Of a stretch of DNA of 64,000 nt, positions 55,402 to 64,000 are shown one piece after another (the first letter of the stretch is position 1; the number at the start of each line of letters is the position of its first letter). Made by a program: the position numbers and the translations under genes. A model generated the notes under the pieces. The model was not told where the DNA came from. It worked only from the letters and a program-made list of their open reading frames with translations, and ran no database searches. Source of the stretch: Cervus elaphus (lineage: Eukaryota; Chordata; Mammalia; Artiodactyla; Cervidae); assembly GCF_910594005.1 (NCBI RefSeq), contig NC_057827.1, positions 7,750,001 to 7,814,000 of the forward strand, written 5' to 3'.

Positions 55402-55413
55402 TATCTGCTGCTT

Positions 55414-55653
55414 CTTGAGAGCTTGTTTGGAGGTTCTAGCAGGGGAGTGCAGCTACTCATATACCCTTGACCGAAGACTGGTCCTCCTCTATCGGGGATG
55501 GTCGTCCTCTTCAACCGAGCGCGCAGCTTCGGGAGGGACACACATAGAGCGGTGAGGGAGGAAGGGGACACCCACCTAGCCAGCCAGATCAGCTGAATCA
55601 ACCCTGGCGCTCAATGGGGTGACAGATGTCGCAACCAGATCGCCCTCACATCC
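55414..55653 (-). pseudogene. RN7SK (pseudogene): 7SK small nuclear RNA retropseudogene, 3'-truncated
   Basis: Read on the minus strand from 55653, it begins GGATGTGAGGGCGATCTGGT, the exact 7SK 5' end. It continues through AGCTGATCTGGCTGGCTAGG, CCCCTTCCTCCCTCACCGCT, GAAGCTGCGCGCTCGGTTGA, GACGACCATCCCCGATAGAG, GGACCAGTCTTCGGTCAAGG, ending at AACAAGCTCTCAAG. About 240 of the roughly 331 bases of 7SK are present, with few substitutions. The 3' third, including the terminator oligo-U, is missing. Immediate flanks are 12-base near-duplications: TATCTGCTTCTT (55654-55665) and TATCTGCTGCTT (55402-55413), one mismatch. 7SK normally scaffolds HEXIM/P-TEFb in transcription control. This copy lacks its own 3' end and is most likely a LINE-mobilised tailless copy, not an active gene. 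Confidence 0.96.
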
Positions 55654-55665
55654 TATCTGCTTCTT

Positions 55666-57547
55666 CTTGTGCCACATTCTCACCTGCTTCTGGAGCCTTT
55701 TCTTCCAAAGTGAACACAATCCCAGAAAACTAAAAATCAGGTCATAAGAAAAGTAATCTCTTGAAGGACCAAACTGCTGAAACTGCCTGGGTTTTCTGTC
55801 CCTGGCGTTTTCTCTCCTGCCTATCCCTAGCCCATTGTCATTAGGGGTGTGACACTATTTACTGGAAAGGACAAAACGCACCTCTCTTTTCCACTAAGCT
55901 GTCTTGTACACCCAGCTCTGTTGGTCCCGAGATTCTCTGTGGCTCCAGCTGGCTTCAGTGAGATTCCACTGAATCTCACTGGAAAGACACGAAACTCCCT
56001 AAGTGCATACTATTGTGCCAGCCTGGCTGGTCCCCAGGGAGGGAAGTCCATGGACTGCTTCTACCTGGAGGTCCCAGTCAAGTGAGTAGCTAGGGCAGAG
56101 GGATGGTGAAGTTCAAAGGAGTAAGCTGACCTACCTCTGAATTTGTGCAAACATGTCTCTATCATCCTTAAATCAACACCAGTTCTCCAGCCATTTAAGT
56201 CACTTTGCTCATTGCTTTGTCAGAGAAGTACTTCTGATGCCTTCCCAAACATGGAGGTAGTAAGCATTCTGAAAGCTAAGCCAGGATAAGTCTAAGTAGG
56301 ATAAGGATAAGTCTCATGTCTGCTTGTGTGATGGTCTTCTGTGACAGGGAACTCTGCTTTTCCCTTCATGAAAAGTCTCCTCTGATTCTATCTTTGTGCC
56401 TCAGATAGAAAGGCATTAAAATAATCCAGGATACCTGATAGCCTTTCCACTCTATAGTACCCTCAGTCATAAATCTGTCTCTTGAAATAGTAACTCCAAG
56501 TTTGCAGATTTTCCCCATACATTCAGTGTTAAGACTTTGTGGGAAATATTTTTAAGTATCTCCTGTTCTAACTCTACTGTATTAACAAAGACCTGGAAAG
56601 GTGAGGGATATGGAGGGAAAAATAAGTGCATAATCAATTCCCAAACTTCTATAAAGAGCATAATGAAATGAGTTGTGATAGTGATAGTAATCAATTATTA
56701 CAATGCTTTTTTCCAAGGAAGTTGGTAGTACCTGAATCCTGTTCCAGGTCAATTACTTGTACCTCCGTCATCAATAGCAAAAGTGAATGTGTGAAAATAT
56801 ATCCAGTGGAGCAGGGCAAATAGCACATGGTACACAAATACAGACATCAGAAGGCCCACACTCAAGCCTTCTGATGAGTGTAAATTCAGTCTAAACAACA
56901 AGTAGCCCAGAATTGACTGCCCAGTGGCTGCTGTGTAGAACCTCGTCACCACCGCAGGCCAATAAAGGGAGACCAGGTGAAGATGAGTGCCACTTGAGGA
57001 CATGTGTGCCTTGATGCACTGGCGTCCCCAGGGCTGTGGTTCATTAAGAGACTCCACCCCTTGGGCTCATGTGGAAAAGACGTAAGTCAGTTCATGTCAA
57101 AGGTGAATTTGTTGACTATGGATGGCGGAAGAATAGGGTTTTAGCTGGTGGTAACAGGAAGGCAGACACTGTGCCTCTGACTGACTCCTGCACCCACTCA
57201 GACTGCTGCATGGAGCTCACATCTGGACTCACTTCTTCATGAGTCACTGCTGAAGAAATAAGGCGGTCCATGTCTCCTGGCCTCCATTTAGGAATCCTAG
57301 GGGACACTGTTAATGTGACTGACTTGGGGCTTTGCTTCAAGACGAAGAAGTGATGGCTCAGGGTGATTTTGATGCTTACTGCCATGTCCAGGGCTTCAGG
57401 CCTGCTGTCAGAGTCGGTGTGTGGCAGGTCCACAGGGAGGGCGTGCAGGTGCTGTGCAGAGAGCACTTCCCAGTGCTGGATCAGTATCGTCACCGCTTTA
57501 CAGAGCAGACAAATCACATCACTGTTTCTCTGCTCTGGGATGAAGCA
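55666..57547. other. 1.9 kb unassigned; long minus-strand frames
   Basis: No mobile element recognised. On the minus strand two consecutive frames stand out: 57116-57595 (159 codons, its first 15 or so codons lying in the Bov-tA) and 56749-57057 (102 codons, with a hydrophobic stretch near its C-terminal third). Neither matches a family that I know. No splice pattern, start context or poly-A tail links them. A perfect 10-base hairpin lies at 55956-55981. Confidence 0.35.
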
Positions 57548-57745
57548 AGGGCTTTCCTGATGGCTCAGTGAGTAAAGAATCCACCTGCAATGCAAGAGAC
57601 TCAGGTCTGATCCCTAGGCTGGCAAGATCGCCTAGAGAAGGAAATGGCAACCACTCCAGTATTCTTGACTGAAAAACACAGAGGAGCCTGTAGAGCTGTA
57701 GTCCAATGGGTCACAAAGAGTCGGACATGACTGAACAAGAACAAC
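57548..57745 (+). mobile_element. Bov-tA SINE
   Basis: GGGCTTTCCTGATGGCTCAG head, a degraded B box (AGGTCTGATCCCTAGGCTGG), and the tail GTCACAAAGAGTCGGACATG. It is more diverged than the neighbours at 21 kb. Confidence 0.92.
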
Positions 57746-58399
57746 GCTAGATAGAAAGGGAGGGAGGACCCAAAATAAATCTTTCTTCTTGCCTCCCTCC
57801 CTTCCTTCTTTCCTTTTTTTAACATAGGAAAACATTTTCATATTTCTTACTGTCTTTGGTGGAGACTTTAAGAGCACATTCAATATGTGAAAGGTCTGGA
57901 AATGAGGCAGCAGCTTTGGGTCTCCCCTGCTATACATACTGGTTCCAAGAGCACATCAGTGAACAATCTTGCACCTTCATTTTCTCCACTGCCCATAGTT
58001 GTAATCTGGCATTTTTAAAAATTTTGACATTCGATTACCTCTTGGTTTGATCCACAGTCATCAAAAACTGAGTGTCTTTACCCTACTCAGACTTGATGAA
58101 AAATTCCATTTTACTAAAAAACTGTTTAAGCTAAAAGACTCCAAAACATGTCTCAAGTCACACTGTGACAGAAGCTGGACTAGAACTCCAAATCTCCTGG
58201 CTTTCAGTTCACTATCATGTACAGTTTTGCTGTATCATGGAGCTTTATGTCTTTATCCATGCAAAGTTCAGCATTATAATTTAAAAAAAAAAACACTTTT
58301 CAAGGTTTATATACTAAGTACTTAATAATTTGTATAATTGTCTCAGTTTTTATAGATTATTCACCATATGGCTATGTAGCCAAACCAAACATTGCTAAT
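57746..58399. other. no gene or named repeat recognised
   Basis: A pyrimidine-rich patch of CCTCCCTCCCTTCCTTCTTT at 57791-57818, otherwise no element. Unassigned. Confidence 0.45.
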
Positions 58400-59440
58400 C
58401 TCATATTGGCTTCCTTTAGCTGCTGTAACACATTATCACAAAATTAGTGGCTTTAGAACAACTTGAATCTATTATCTTACAACTTGAATCTATTATCTTA
58501 CAGCTCTGAAATGAAGTGTCAGCAGGGCTACCCGCCTTCTGCAGGCTCTAGGGAAGACTCCATTCCTCACCTTTTCCAGTTTCTGGAGGTCACCCACATT
58601 CCTTGGTTTATGGCCCTAAATCACTCAGACTTACCCTGCCATTATCATTTTCTTCTTTTACCCAGACCCCCCTGTTTCCCTCTGTAATTTATAAGGATTC
58701 TGGAAACCACCCACAGGCCCTGGTGTCCTTGTCTTTTGAAGTAAAATGCTGACTCAAGAGTTAATAATTGGGAAATATGAAGATGTAGAAACAACAAAGA
58801 GCTGTTGAACTGGGGAATTGGTAACATTTTAGACTACAAAAGCCACCACATGGAAAGATTACTGAACTCATGATTCCCTGAAAGACAAAAGCCTGACACA
58901 CATTCCTAAGTTGTCTTTACAGGAAGCAGACCTCACCAGATGAAAACTGTTTCTCACAAGCATGTAGACCCCAGACCAGTTAGAACCAGAAGGTTGATGA
59001 TGCTAACTCCCAATCACCTCACAACCAACCAGAGGAGGAATGTCCATGATCTGAGCAGGCCCTGATCCTTGAACACTACAAGGCTTCTCACGACTCCCTC
59101 CAGGGTGGAACACACAGTTTTGAGAGCATTAGCTCACTGTGGCCCCTTTTGTCTGGCAAAGCAATAAAGCTATTCTTTTCTACTTCACTCAGAACTCTGT
59201 TTCTGCATTTCTATTTGGCACCAGTGAACAGAGGCTGAGTTTTGGCAACTCTCCCATTCATGGAAGTCATTATAAATTAGTATGGTTTCACCTAGTTAAT
59301 CCAGGGTTATCTCCCATTCCAAGACCCTTAACTTAATCACATCTGCAAAGTCCCTTTTCCATTTGTAGTGACTGGTTCCAGGCATGAATACCTAGACATC
59401 TTGGGAAACTGCTATTTTACTTACCACAGGTCATCTAGAA
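58400..59440 (-). mobile_element. MLT1-type MaLR LTR, split by another LTR
   Basis: The plus strand shows the inverse MLT1 3' end (GGCTTCCTTTAGCTGCTGTA, ACACATTATCACAAAATTAG), TCTAGGGAAGACTCCATTCC and GGAGGTCACCCACATTCCTT. After the insert at 58737-59247 it resumes with CCCTTAACTTAATCACATCT, GCAAAGTCCCTTTTCCATTT and GGTTCCAGGCATGAATACC. An exact 21-base tandem duplication of CTTGAATCTATTATCTTACA-type sequence lies at about 58460-58501. Confidence 0.83.
58737..59247 (+). mobile_element. ERV-type solo LTR inserted in MLT1
   Basis: A block of about 510 bases starting TGAAGTAAAATGCTGACTCA and ending TGAGTTTTGGCA separates the two MLT1 halves. Near its 3' end it has AATAAAGCTATTCTTTTCTA, a polyadenylation-type signal, and a U5-like CTTCACTCAGAACTCTGTTT. 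TG...CA ends fit an LTR. No flanking duplication is clear and no internal genes are present. The family is a guess (ERV1-like). Confidence 0.55.
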
Positions 59441-60231
59441 ATAAGCAGAGAAATCTGGAAAAGGAGAAGCCATACCAATGCCTTTCAGCAGCTCCTGGAT
59501 TTGTAAACCAGACTTTAACAGATGGATCCCCACAGAGAACACTTGAGTGGTTGAAATCGCCCCCTTGCCCACAGCTCCTAATCCAAGCTGACTTGGTCTT
59601 TGGCTGGGGTTTCAGGGGAGGTCTTCACGGGAGATAGGAGTGGAAAAGGTGTTTCTTTAGCTAAAGTACCTGTGTGGTTTAGAGGGAACTGATGATAAGC
59701 AATCTGACTGTACAGGACAAGTGTAGACTAGCTGGTGTCTTGCTCCTAGGACTTCTGTGTAAACCAAGGAGAGTAAAGAGTTCCTTATGGCTGGGAGCAC
59801 AGTGGTGATGGGAGGGATCTGCTGGGAGAAGGTGGGTCTGTGGTAGTCATCTAAGAAGCTACAGGAACGCCTTGCCATTGCCTTCTGTTTATCGCTGACA
59901 ACTCTTTTTCCTTTTCTCGTGTCTCATTATTTCATCCTTGTAGTGGAATATCTATTATACAAACCATCAGACGGCCACAGTTAAAACAGACTGTGCTCTA
60001 TGGGTTTCACATGTGCCACAAGCTCTGGCCAGGTGGGCTGGGAGAACCCCTGAATGATGCCAGCTGGCCTCAAGCTGCAGAGGAAGTAGACTCACATGCC
60101 CTTCACCTGTCTTATGCTTCCCTGGTCAATATACAATCAAAACACAATGACAGGAAGAAAAGCCCACTCTTTTGACAGGATAAATGTCATTAATGTGTCC
60201 TCACATTACATAGGCATTCTCCTTGTTCTTT
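59441..60231. other. no gene or named repeat recognised
   Basis: About 790 bases. An 89-codon plus frame (59368-59637) begins in the MLT1 and is not recognisable. Unassigned. Confidence 0.45.
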
Positions 60232-60297
60232 AAGAAATTTTTATTGATGTATAGTTGTTTACAATATTATACAAGTTATGGGTGTATTACATAGTGA

Positions 60298-60512
60298 TTC
60301 ATGTTCAGTCATGTCTGACTCTTTGTGACCCCCTGGACTATAACCTACAAGGCTTCTCTATCCATGGGATTATCCCAGCAAGAATACTGGAGTGGGTTGC
60401 CATTTCCTCCTCTGGGTAATCTTCTTGACCCAGGGATCAAACCCATGTCTACTGCAGGTACTGCATTGGCTGGCAGATTCTTTACCACTTGAGCCATCTG
60501 GGAAGCCAATAT
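60298..60512 (-). mobile_element. Bov-tA SINE
   Basis: Inverse Bov-tA from TGTTCAGTCATGTCTGACTC to GAGCCATCTGGGAAGCCA. Flanks TAGTGATT (60293-60300) and TAATGATT (about 60512-60519) may be a degraded target duplication. Confidence 0.92.
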
Positions 60513-60524
60513 AATGATTGCTCA

Positions 60525-60730
60525 ATTGCTTCAGTTGTGTCCGACTCTTTATGGCCCTATGGACTGTAGCCTGCCAGGCTCCTCTGTCCAAGGGATTCTC
60601 TAGGCAAGAATACTAGAGAGGGCTGCCATTTCCTCCTTCAGGGGATCTTCCTGACCCAGGGATCAAACCCGCATCTCCTGTGGCTCCTGCATTGGAGGCA
60701 GATTCGTTACCACTGAGCCACTGGGGAAGC
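60525..60730 (-). mobile_element. Bov-tA SINE, same orientation as its neighbour
   Basis: Inverse Bov-tA from TTGCTTCAGTTGTGTCCGAC to TGAGCCACTGGGGAAGCG. It lies only about 12 bases from the preceding Bov-tA. Confidence 0.92.
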
Positions 60731-61114
60731 GTTAGCTATCTTTAAAGGTTAAGCTTCATTTGTAGTTATTATAAAATATTGACTATATTCCTGTGTTGTA
60801 CAATGTATCCCTTTATCTTATTTTATGCCTAATTGTTTGTTCCTCTTCATCTCCTACCCCCATATTTACCCACCCCCTTCCCTTTCCCCACTGGTAACCA
60901 CAAGTTTGTTCTCTGTATCTGTGAGTCTGTTTCTTTTCTGTATATTCTGTTTTATTCTGTATATTTTAGATTCCACATATAAGTGATATACATTATTTGT
61001 CTTTCTCCATCTGATTTACGTCACTTAGCTTAATACCCTCTAGGTCCATTCATGACGTTGCAAAGAAATATTTCATTTGTTTCATGGCTGAGTAGTATCC
61101 CATTGTGTGTATTT

Positions 61115-61320
61115 ATATGCTTCCCAGGTGGCACTAGTGATAAAGTATCTGCCTGCCAGTGTAAGAGACTCAAGAGACATGGATTCAATCCCTGGGTTGG
61201 CAAGATACCCTGGGGTAGGAAATGGCAACCCACTCTAATATTATCACCTGGAAAATTCCAGGATGGAGGATCCTGGTAGACTACAGTCCATGGGGTTACA
61301 AAGAGTCAGACATAACAACA
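61115..61320 (+). mobile_element. Bov-tA SINE
   Basis: A plus-oriented copy, from ATGCTTCCCAGGTGGCACTA through GATTCAATCCCTGGGTTGGC to GGGTTACAAAGAGTCAGACA. It is followed by a short CA tract (61338-61353). The host L1 continues on both sides. Confidence 0.9.
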
Positions 61321-61678
61321 CACAGGCATGTGCGCGTATGCACACACACACACACCACAGTTTCTTTATCCATTCATCTGTTGATTGGATATTGTAAATA
61401 ATTCAATGAACACTGAGGTGCATCTTTTCAAATTAATGTTCTTGTTTCTTTCATATATATAGCTAGGAATAGAATATAAACTGGGTCATATGGTAGTTCT
61501 AATTTTTAGCATTTTGAGAAACCTCCATACTGATTTCCACAGGGACCGCACCAATTTACTTTCCCACCAACAGTGTATGAAGGTTCCCTTTCCTCCACAA
61601 CGTTGCCAACATTTGTTATCTGTGCACTTTCTGATGATAGCCATTCTAACAAATGAGGTGATATCTCACTGTGGGTTT

Positions 61679-61794
61679 TTTTTGGCCATGCCATACAGTT
61701 TGCGGGATCTTAGTTCTCTGACTAAGGGTTGAATTCAGGCCACAAAAAATGAAAAAGCCAAGTCTTAGCGACTGGACCACCAGAGAACTGCCAC
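61679..61794 (-). mobile_element. CHR-2-type SINE nested in L1
   Basis: Inverse CHR-2 words are GCGGGATCTTAGTTCTCTGA, CTAAGGGTTGAATTCAGGCC and TCTTAGCGACTGGACCACCA. The L1 word TCTCACTGTGGGTTT (61664-61678) recurs as TCTCATTGTAGTTTT (61795-61809), a likely degraded target duplication with three differences. Confidence 0.82.
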
Positions 61795-61908
61795 TCTCAT
61801 TGTAGTTTTCATTTGCATTTCCCTGATGATTAGCATTGCTGAACATCTTTTCATGTGCCTGTTGGCCACTTGCATGTCCTGTTTGGGAAATGTTTATTCA
61901 GATCATCT

Positions 61909-62592
61909 GTTGTTGTTCAGTCACCCAGTCATGTTGGACTCTTTGTGATCCCATGAACTGCAGCACACCAGATGTCCTGGTCTCTTACTATCTGCTGAAC
62001 TTTGCCCAAATTCATGTCCATCTCATCGGTGATGCCATCCAGCCATCTGATCCTCTGATGCCCTCTCCTCCTTCTGCCCTCAATCTTTCCCAGCATCAGA
62101 GACTTTTCCAATGAATCACGTGTTCTCATCAGATGACCAAAATACTGGAGTTTCAGCTTCAGCATCAGTCCTTCCAACACGTGTTCAGGATTGATTTCCC
62201 TTAAGACCGATTGTTTGATCTTGCTGTCCAAGGGACTCTCAGGAGTCTTCTCCAGCACCACAATTGGAAGACATCAATTCTTTGGTGCTCTGCCTTCTTT
62301 ACAATCCAGCTCTCACAACCACTTGTGACCACTGGGAAGACCATAGCCTTGACTATATGGACCTTTGTTGGCAGAGTAATATCCCTGCTTTTCAACACAC
62401 TGTCTAGGTTTTTCATAGCTTTCCTGCCAAGAAGCCAGCATCTTCTGATTTCATGGCTGCAGTCACCATCTACAGTGATTTTAGAATCCAAGAAAATAAA
62501 GTCTGTCACTGTTTTCATTGGTTCCCCATTTATTTGCCATGAAGTGATGGGACTGGATGCCATGATCTTAGTTTCTTGAATGTTGAGTTTTA
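61909..62592 (-). mobile_element. BovB 3' fragment nested in L1
   Basis: Inverse BovB from TTGTTGTTCAGTCACCCAGT to TTGAATGTTGAGTTTTAA. Two overlapping minus frames (61929-62261 and 62201-62620) contain the BovB C-terminal region, such as KLKLQYFGHLMRTRDSLEKS and HEIRRCWLLGRKAMKNLDSV, separated by a frameshift. The copy is 5'-truncated just after the RT core and lacks the catalytic motif. Confidence 0.94.
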
Positions 62593-62785
62593 ATATTTTG
62601 AATATTAACCTCTTATCCATAATTTCATTTGTAAATATTTTCTCTCATTCTGTAGGTTGGTTTTTTTGTTTTGTCTGTGGTTTCCTTTGCTGTGCAAAAG
62701 CTTTTAATTTTATTTAGGTTCCATTTATTTATTTTTGTTTTTACTTCCTTTGCTTTAGAAGACAGATCCCCCCACCCCACCCCCA

Positions 62786-63040
62786 CTAAATAGCACTAAG
62801 ATTTATGTCAAAGAGTGTTTTGCCTATGTTTTCCTCCAGGAGTTTTATGGTATCTGGTCTTACATTTAGGTTTTTAGCCCATTTTAAGTTTATTTTTTCA
62901 TATGGGGCTAGAAAATGTCCTAATTTCATTCTTTTACATGTAGCTGTCCAGTTCTTCCAGTGCCACTTATTGAAGAGGCTGTCTTTCCTCCGTTGTGTAC
63001 TTTTGCCGTCTTTGTCATAAACTAATTGACCACAATCCAT
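62786..63040 (-). pseudogene. L1 ORF2 C-terminal fragment
   Basis: An 84-codon frame with L1 ORF2 features: the KKDSLFNKW-type segment (here RRKDSLFNKWHWKNWTATCK), NVRPDTIKLLEENIGKTLFD and the FDINLS-like end. ORF2 is broken by frameshifts on both sides. Confidence 0.85.
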
Positions 63041-63446
63041 GGGTTTATTTCCGGCCTCTCTATTCTCTCCATTGATCTCTGAGTCTGTTTCTGTGCCGGT
63101 GCCATGCTGTTTTAATTACTGTAGCTTTACAGTGTATTCTGATGGCAAGACTTGTGAGTCCTCCAGCTCTATTCTTCTTTCTCAATATTGTTTTGGCTAT
63201 TTGGTGCCTTTTGTGTTTCCATACAAATTAAGTATTTGTTTTAGTCCTGTGAAAAAAGTCATTGGTATTTTGATAGGGATGGCTTTGTATCTATACACTG
63301 CCTTGGGGAGTATGGTCATGTTAACAATATTAGTTCTTCCAATTCAAGAACACAGGATATGTTTCCATCTGTTTCTTTCATCAGTGTTTTATAATTTTCT
63401 GAGTATATATCTTTTACCTCTTTGAGTAGGTTTATTCAGAGGTATT

Positions 63447-63776
63447 TTATTCTTTTTGATGCAATATAAGTGGAATTGTTTCCTTAATTTCTCCTTCTGG
63501 TAGTTTGCTGTTAGTGTATAGAAATGCAACAGGTTTCTGTATATTAACTTTATAACTTGCAATTTTCCTGAATTCATTGATGAGTTCTAGTAGTTTTCTG
63601 GTGACATCTTTAGAATTTTCTATGTGTACTATCATGTCATCTGCAAATTGTGATAGTTTTACTTCTTCCTTTCCATCTTGGATTCCTTTTATTTCTTTTT
63701 CTTCTCTGATTGCTGTGGTTAGGACTTCCAAAACTAGGTTGAATGAAAGTGGTGACAGTGAACATCCTCGTCTCAT
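63447..63776 (-). pseudogene. L1 ORF2 reverse-transcriptase fragment with intact FADD motif
   Basis: A 109-codon frame reading RRGCSLSPLSFNLVLEVLTT, then KEVKL-like text, SQFADDMIVHIENSKDVTRK and LINEFRKIASYKVNIQK. These are RT motifs B-loop to D; codons for F-A-D-D lie at 63636-63647. The Met start is internal, since the element is truncated just upstream at about 63795. The catalytic pair of Asp is kept, but the protein is a fragment. Confidence 0.9.
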
Positions 63777-63795
63777 TCCTAATCTTCAAGAAAAT

Positions 63796-64000
63796 ACTTT
63801 CATCTTTTAAATTAATTTTTAATTAAAATGTTTTAATTTTTTTTTAATGTAATGTTTCTCTAAAGTACTCCTGAGTAACTCCAGATGTACAAATACATTG
63901 CTTTAGTTATATCAGGAGACAGGCATCAATATGCCCTCAAATGTATAGTTGGGCAGGGAGTTCCCTAGAGACTGGACTTGGAGTCTTCCCCATGGTGAAC
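63796..64000. other. unassigned sequence at window end
   Basis: AT-rich start (63805-63850) beyond the L1 truncation point, then about 130 bases with no recognised element. Confidence 0.5.

Larger units (their letters stand above)
60232..63795 (-). mobile_element. 5'-truncated L1 with at least five nested insertions
   Basis: Read on the minus strand, it goes from the RT domain (near 63795) through the ORF2 C-terminal region to the 3' UTR (near 60232). Nested in it are Bov-tAs at 60298-60512, 60525-60730 and 61115-61320, a CHR-2 at 61679-61794 and a BovB at 61909-62592. Without these about 2.2 kb of L1 remains. The 5' end stops within the RT, upstream of the FADD motif. Confidence 0.92.

Noticed and set aside
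55414..55653. Functional 7SK gene
   Set aside because: It lacks the last quarter of the RNA and the terminator, and direct flanking duplications show it is a retro-insertion.
55956..55981. Perfect 10-base stem with 6-base loop as a regulatory hairpin or terminator
   Set aside because: Short stems of this kind arise by chance. No T-tract or gene is associated.

Overview
The window is mammalian, and specifically ruminant, repeat-rich DNA. The diagnosis rests on its mobile elements: BovB (RTE-type) LINEs, tRNA-derived Bov-tA SINEs, a dimeric Bov-A2, CHR-2-type cetartiodactyl SINEs and ruminant-type L1 3' UTRs. Older mammal-wide layers lie underneath (L1M, L2, MIR, MLT1-type MaLR LTRs, MER5-type hAT elements). 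Bovidae is most likely, but I cannot tell cattle from sheep, goat or relatives. I found no convincing host protein-coding gene; the window looks intergenic or like a large intron. Family names come from recall of consensus sequences, not from a database search, and boundaries are by eye, usually good to about 5-20 bases.

Layout. 1-2.9 kb: a BovB 3' part cut by the window edge, two Bov-tAs and a minus-strand L1. 4.4-11.9 kb: one old minus-strand L1 repeatedly interrupted by an MLT1 LTR, a young L1 tail, a BovB whose 5' half is inverted (twin priming) and a Bov-tA. 12-15.3 kb: two LTR-like blocks, then a small CpG-rich patch. 15.8-20.5 kb: old L1 tails, three BovB fragments, an 185-bp inverted repeat, a 1.2-kb LTR/ERV-like block and a Bov-A2. 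20.9-24.5 kb: four Bov-tAs, two of them with clean target duplications, a 52-bp direct repeat and an MLT1. 24.5-34.4 kb: mostly unassigned, with a minus-strand LTR, an L1 tail expanded into a 41-bp minisatellite, a MIR, a striking 52-bp-arm hairpin, an L1 and a 136-bp tandem duplication.

34.4-44.4 kb: a MER5-type element, a Bov-tA, a 1.8-kb BovB, a 1-kb L2, further old elements and an MLT1. 46.7-52.2 kb: CHR-2 next to an internally deleted BovB, L2 and L1 tails, a MIR with an AT-rich expansion, and an L1 holding a Bov-tA and a BovB. 52.7-59.4 kb: a MaLR LTR, a tandem Bov-tA composite, a truncated 7SK RNA retropseudogene, and an LTR nested in an MLT1. 60.2-63.8 kb: a 5'-truncated minus-strand L1 with at least five insertions.

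The coding content is retrotransposon debris. The longest open frame (373 codons, minus strand, 7.3-8.5 kb) is BovB reverse transcriptase with a damaged catalytic motif. There are no operons or pathways here; what the window records is retrotransposition: LINE machinery, SINEs that share the BovB 3' end and probably use its machinery, and a small-RNA copy with L1-type hallmarks. I found no undescribed gene system. The best candidates for follow-up are the 32.1-kb hairpin, the 18-kb inverted repeat, the 7SK copy, the deleted BovB and the L1-tail minisatellite.
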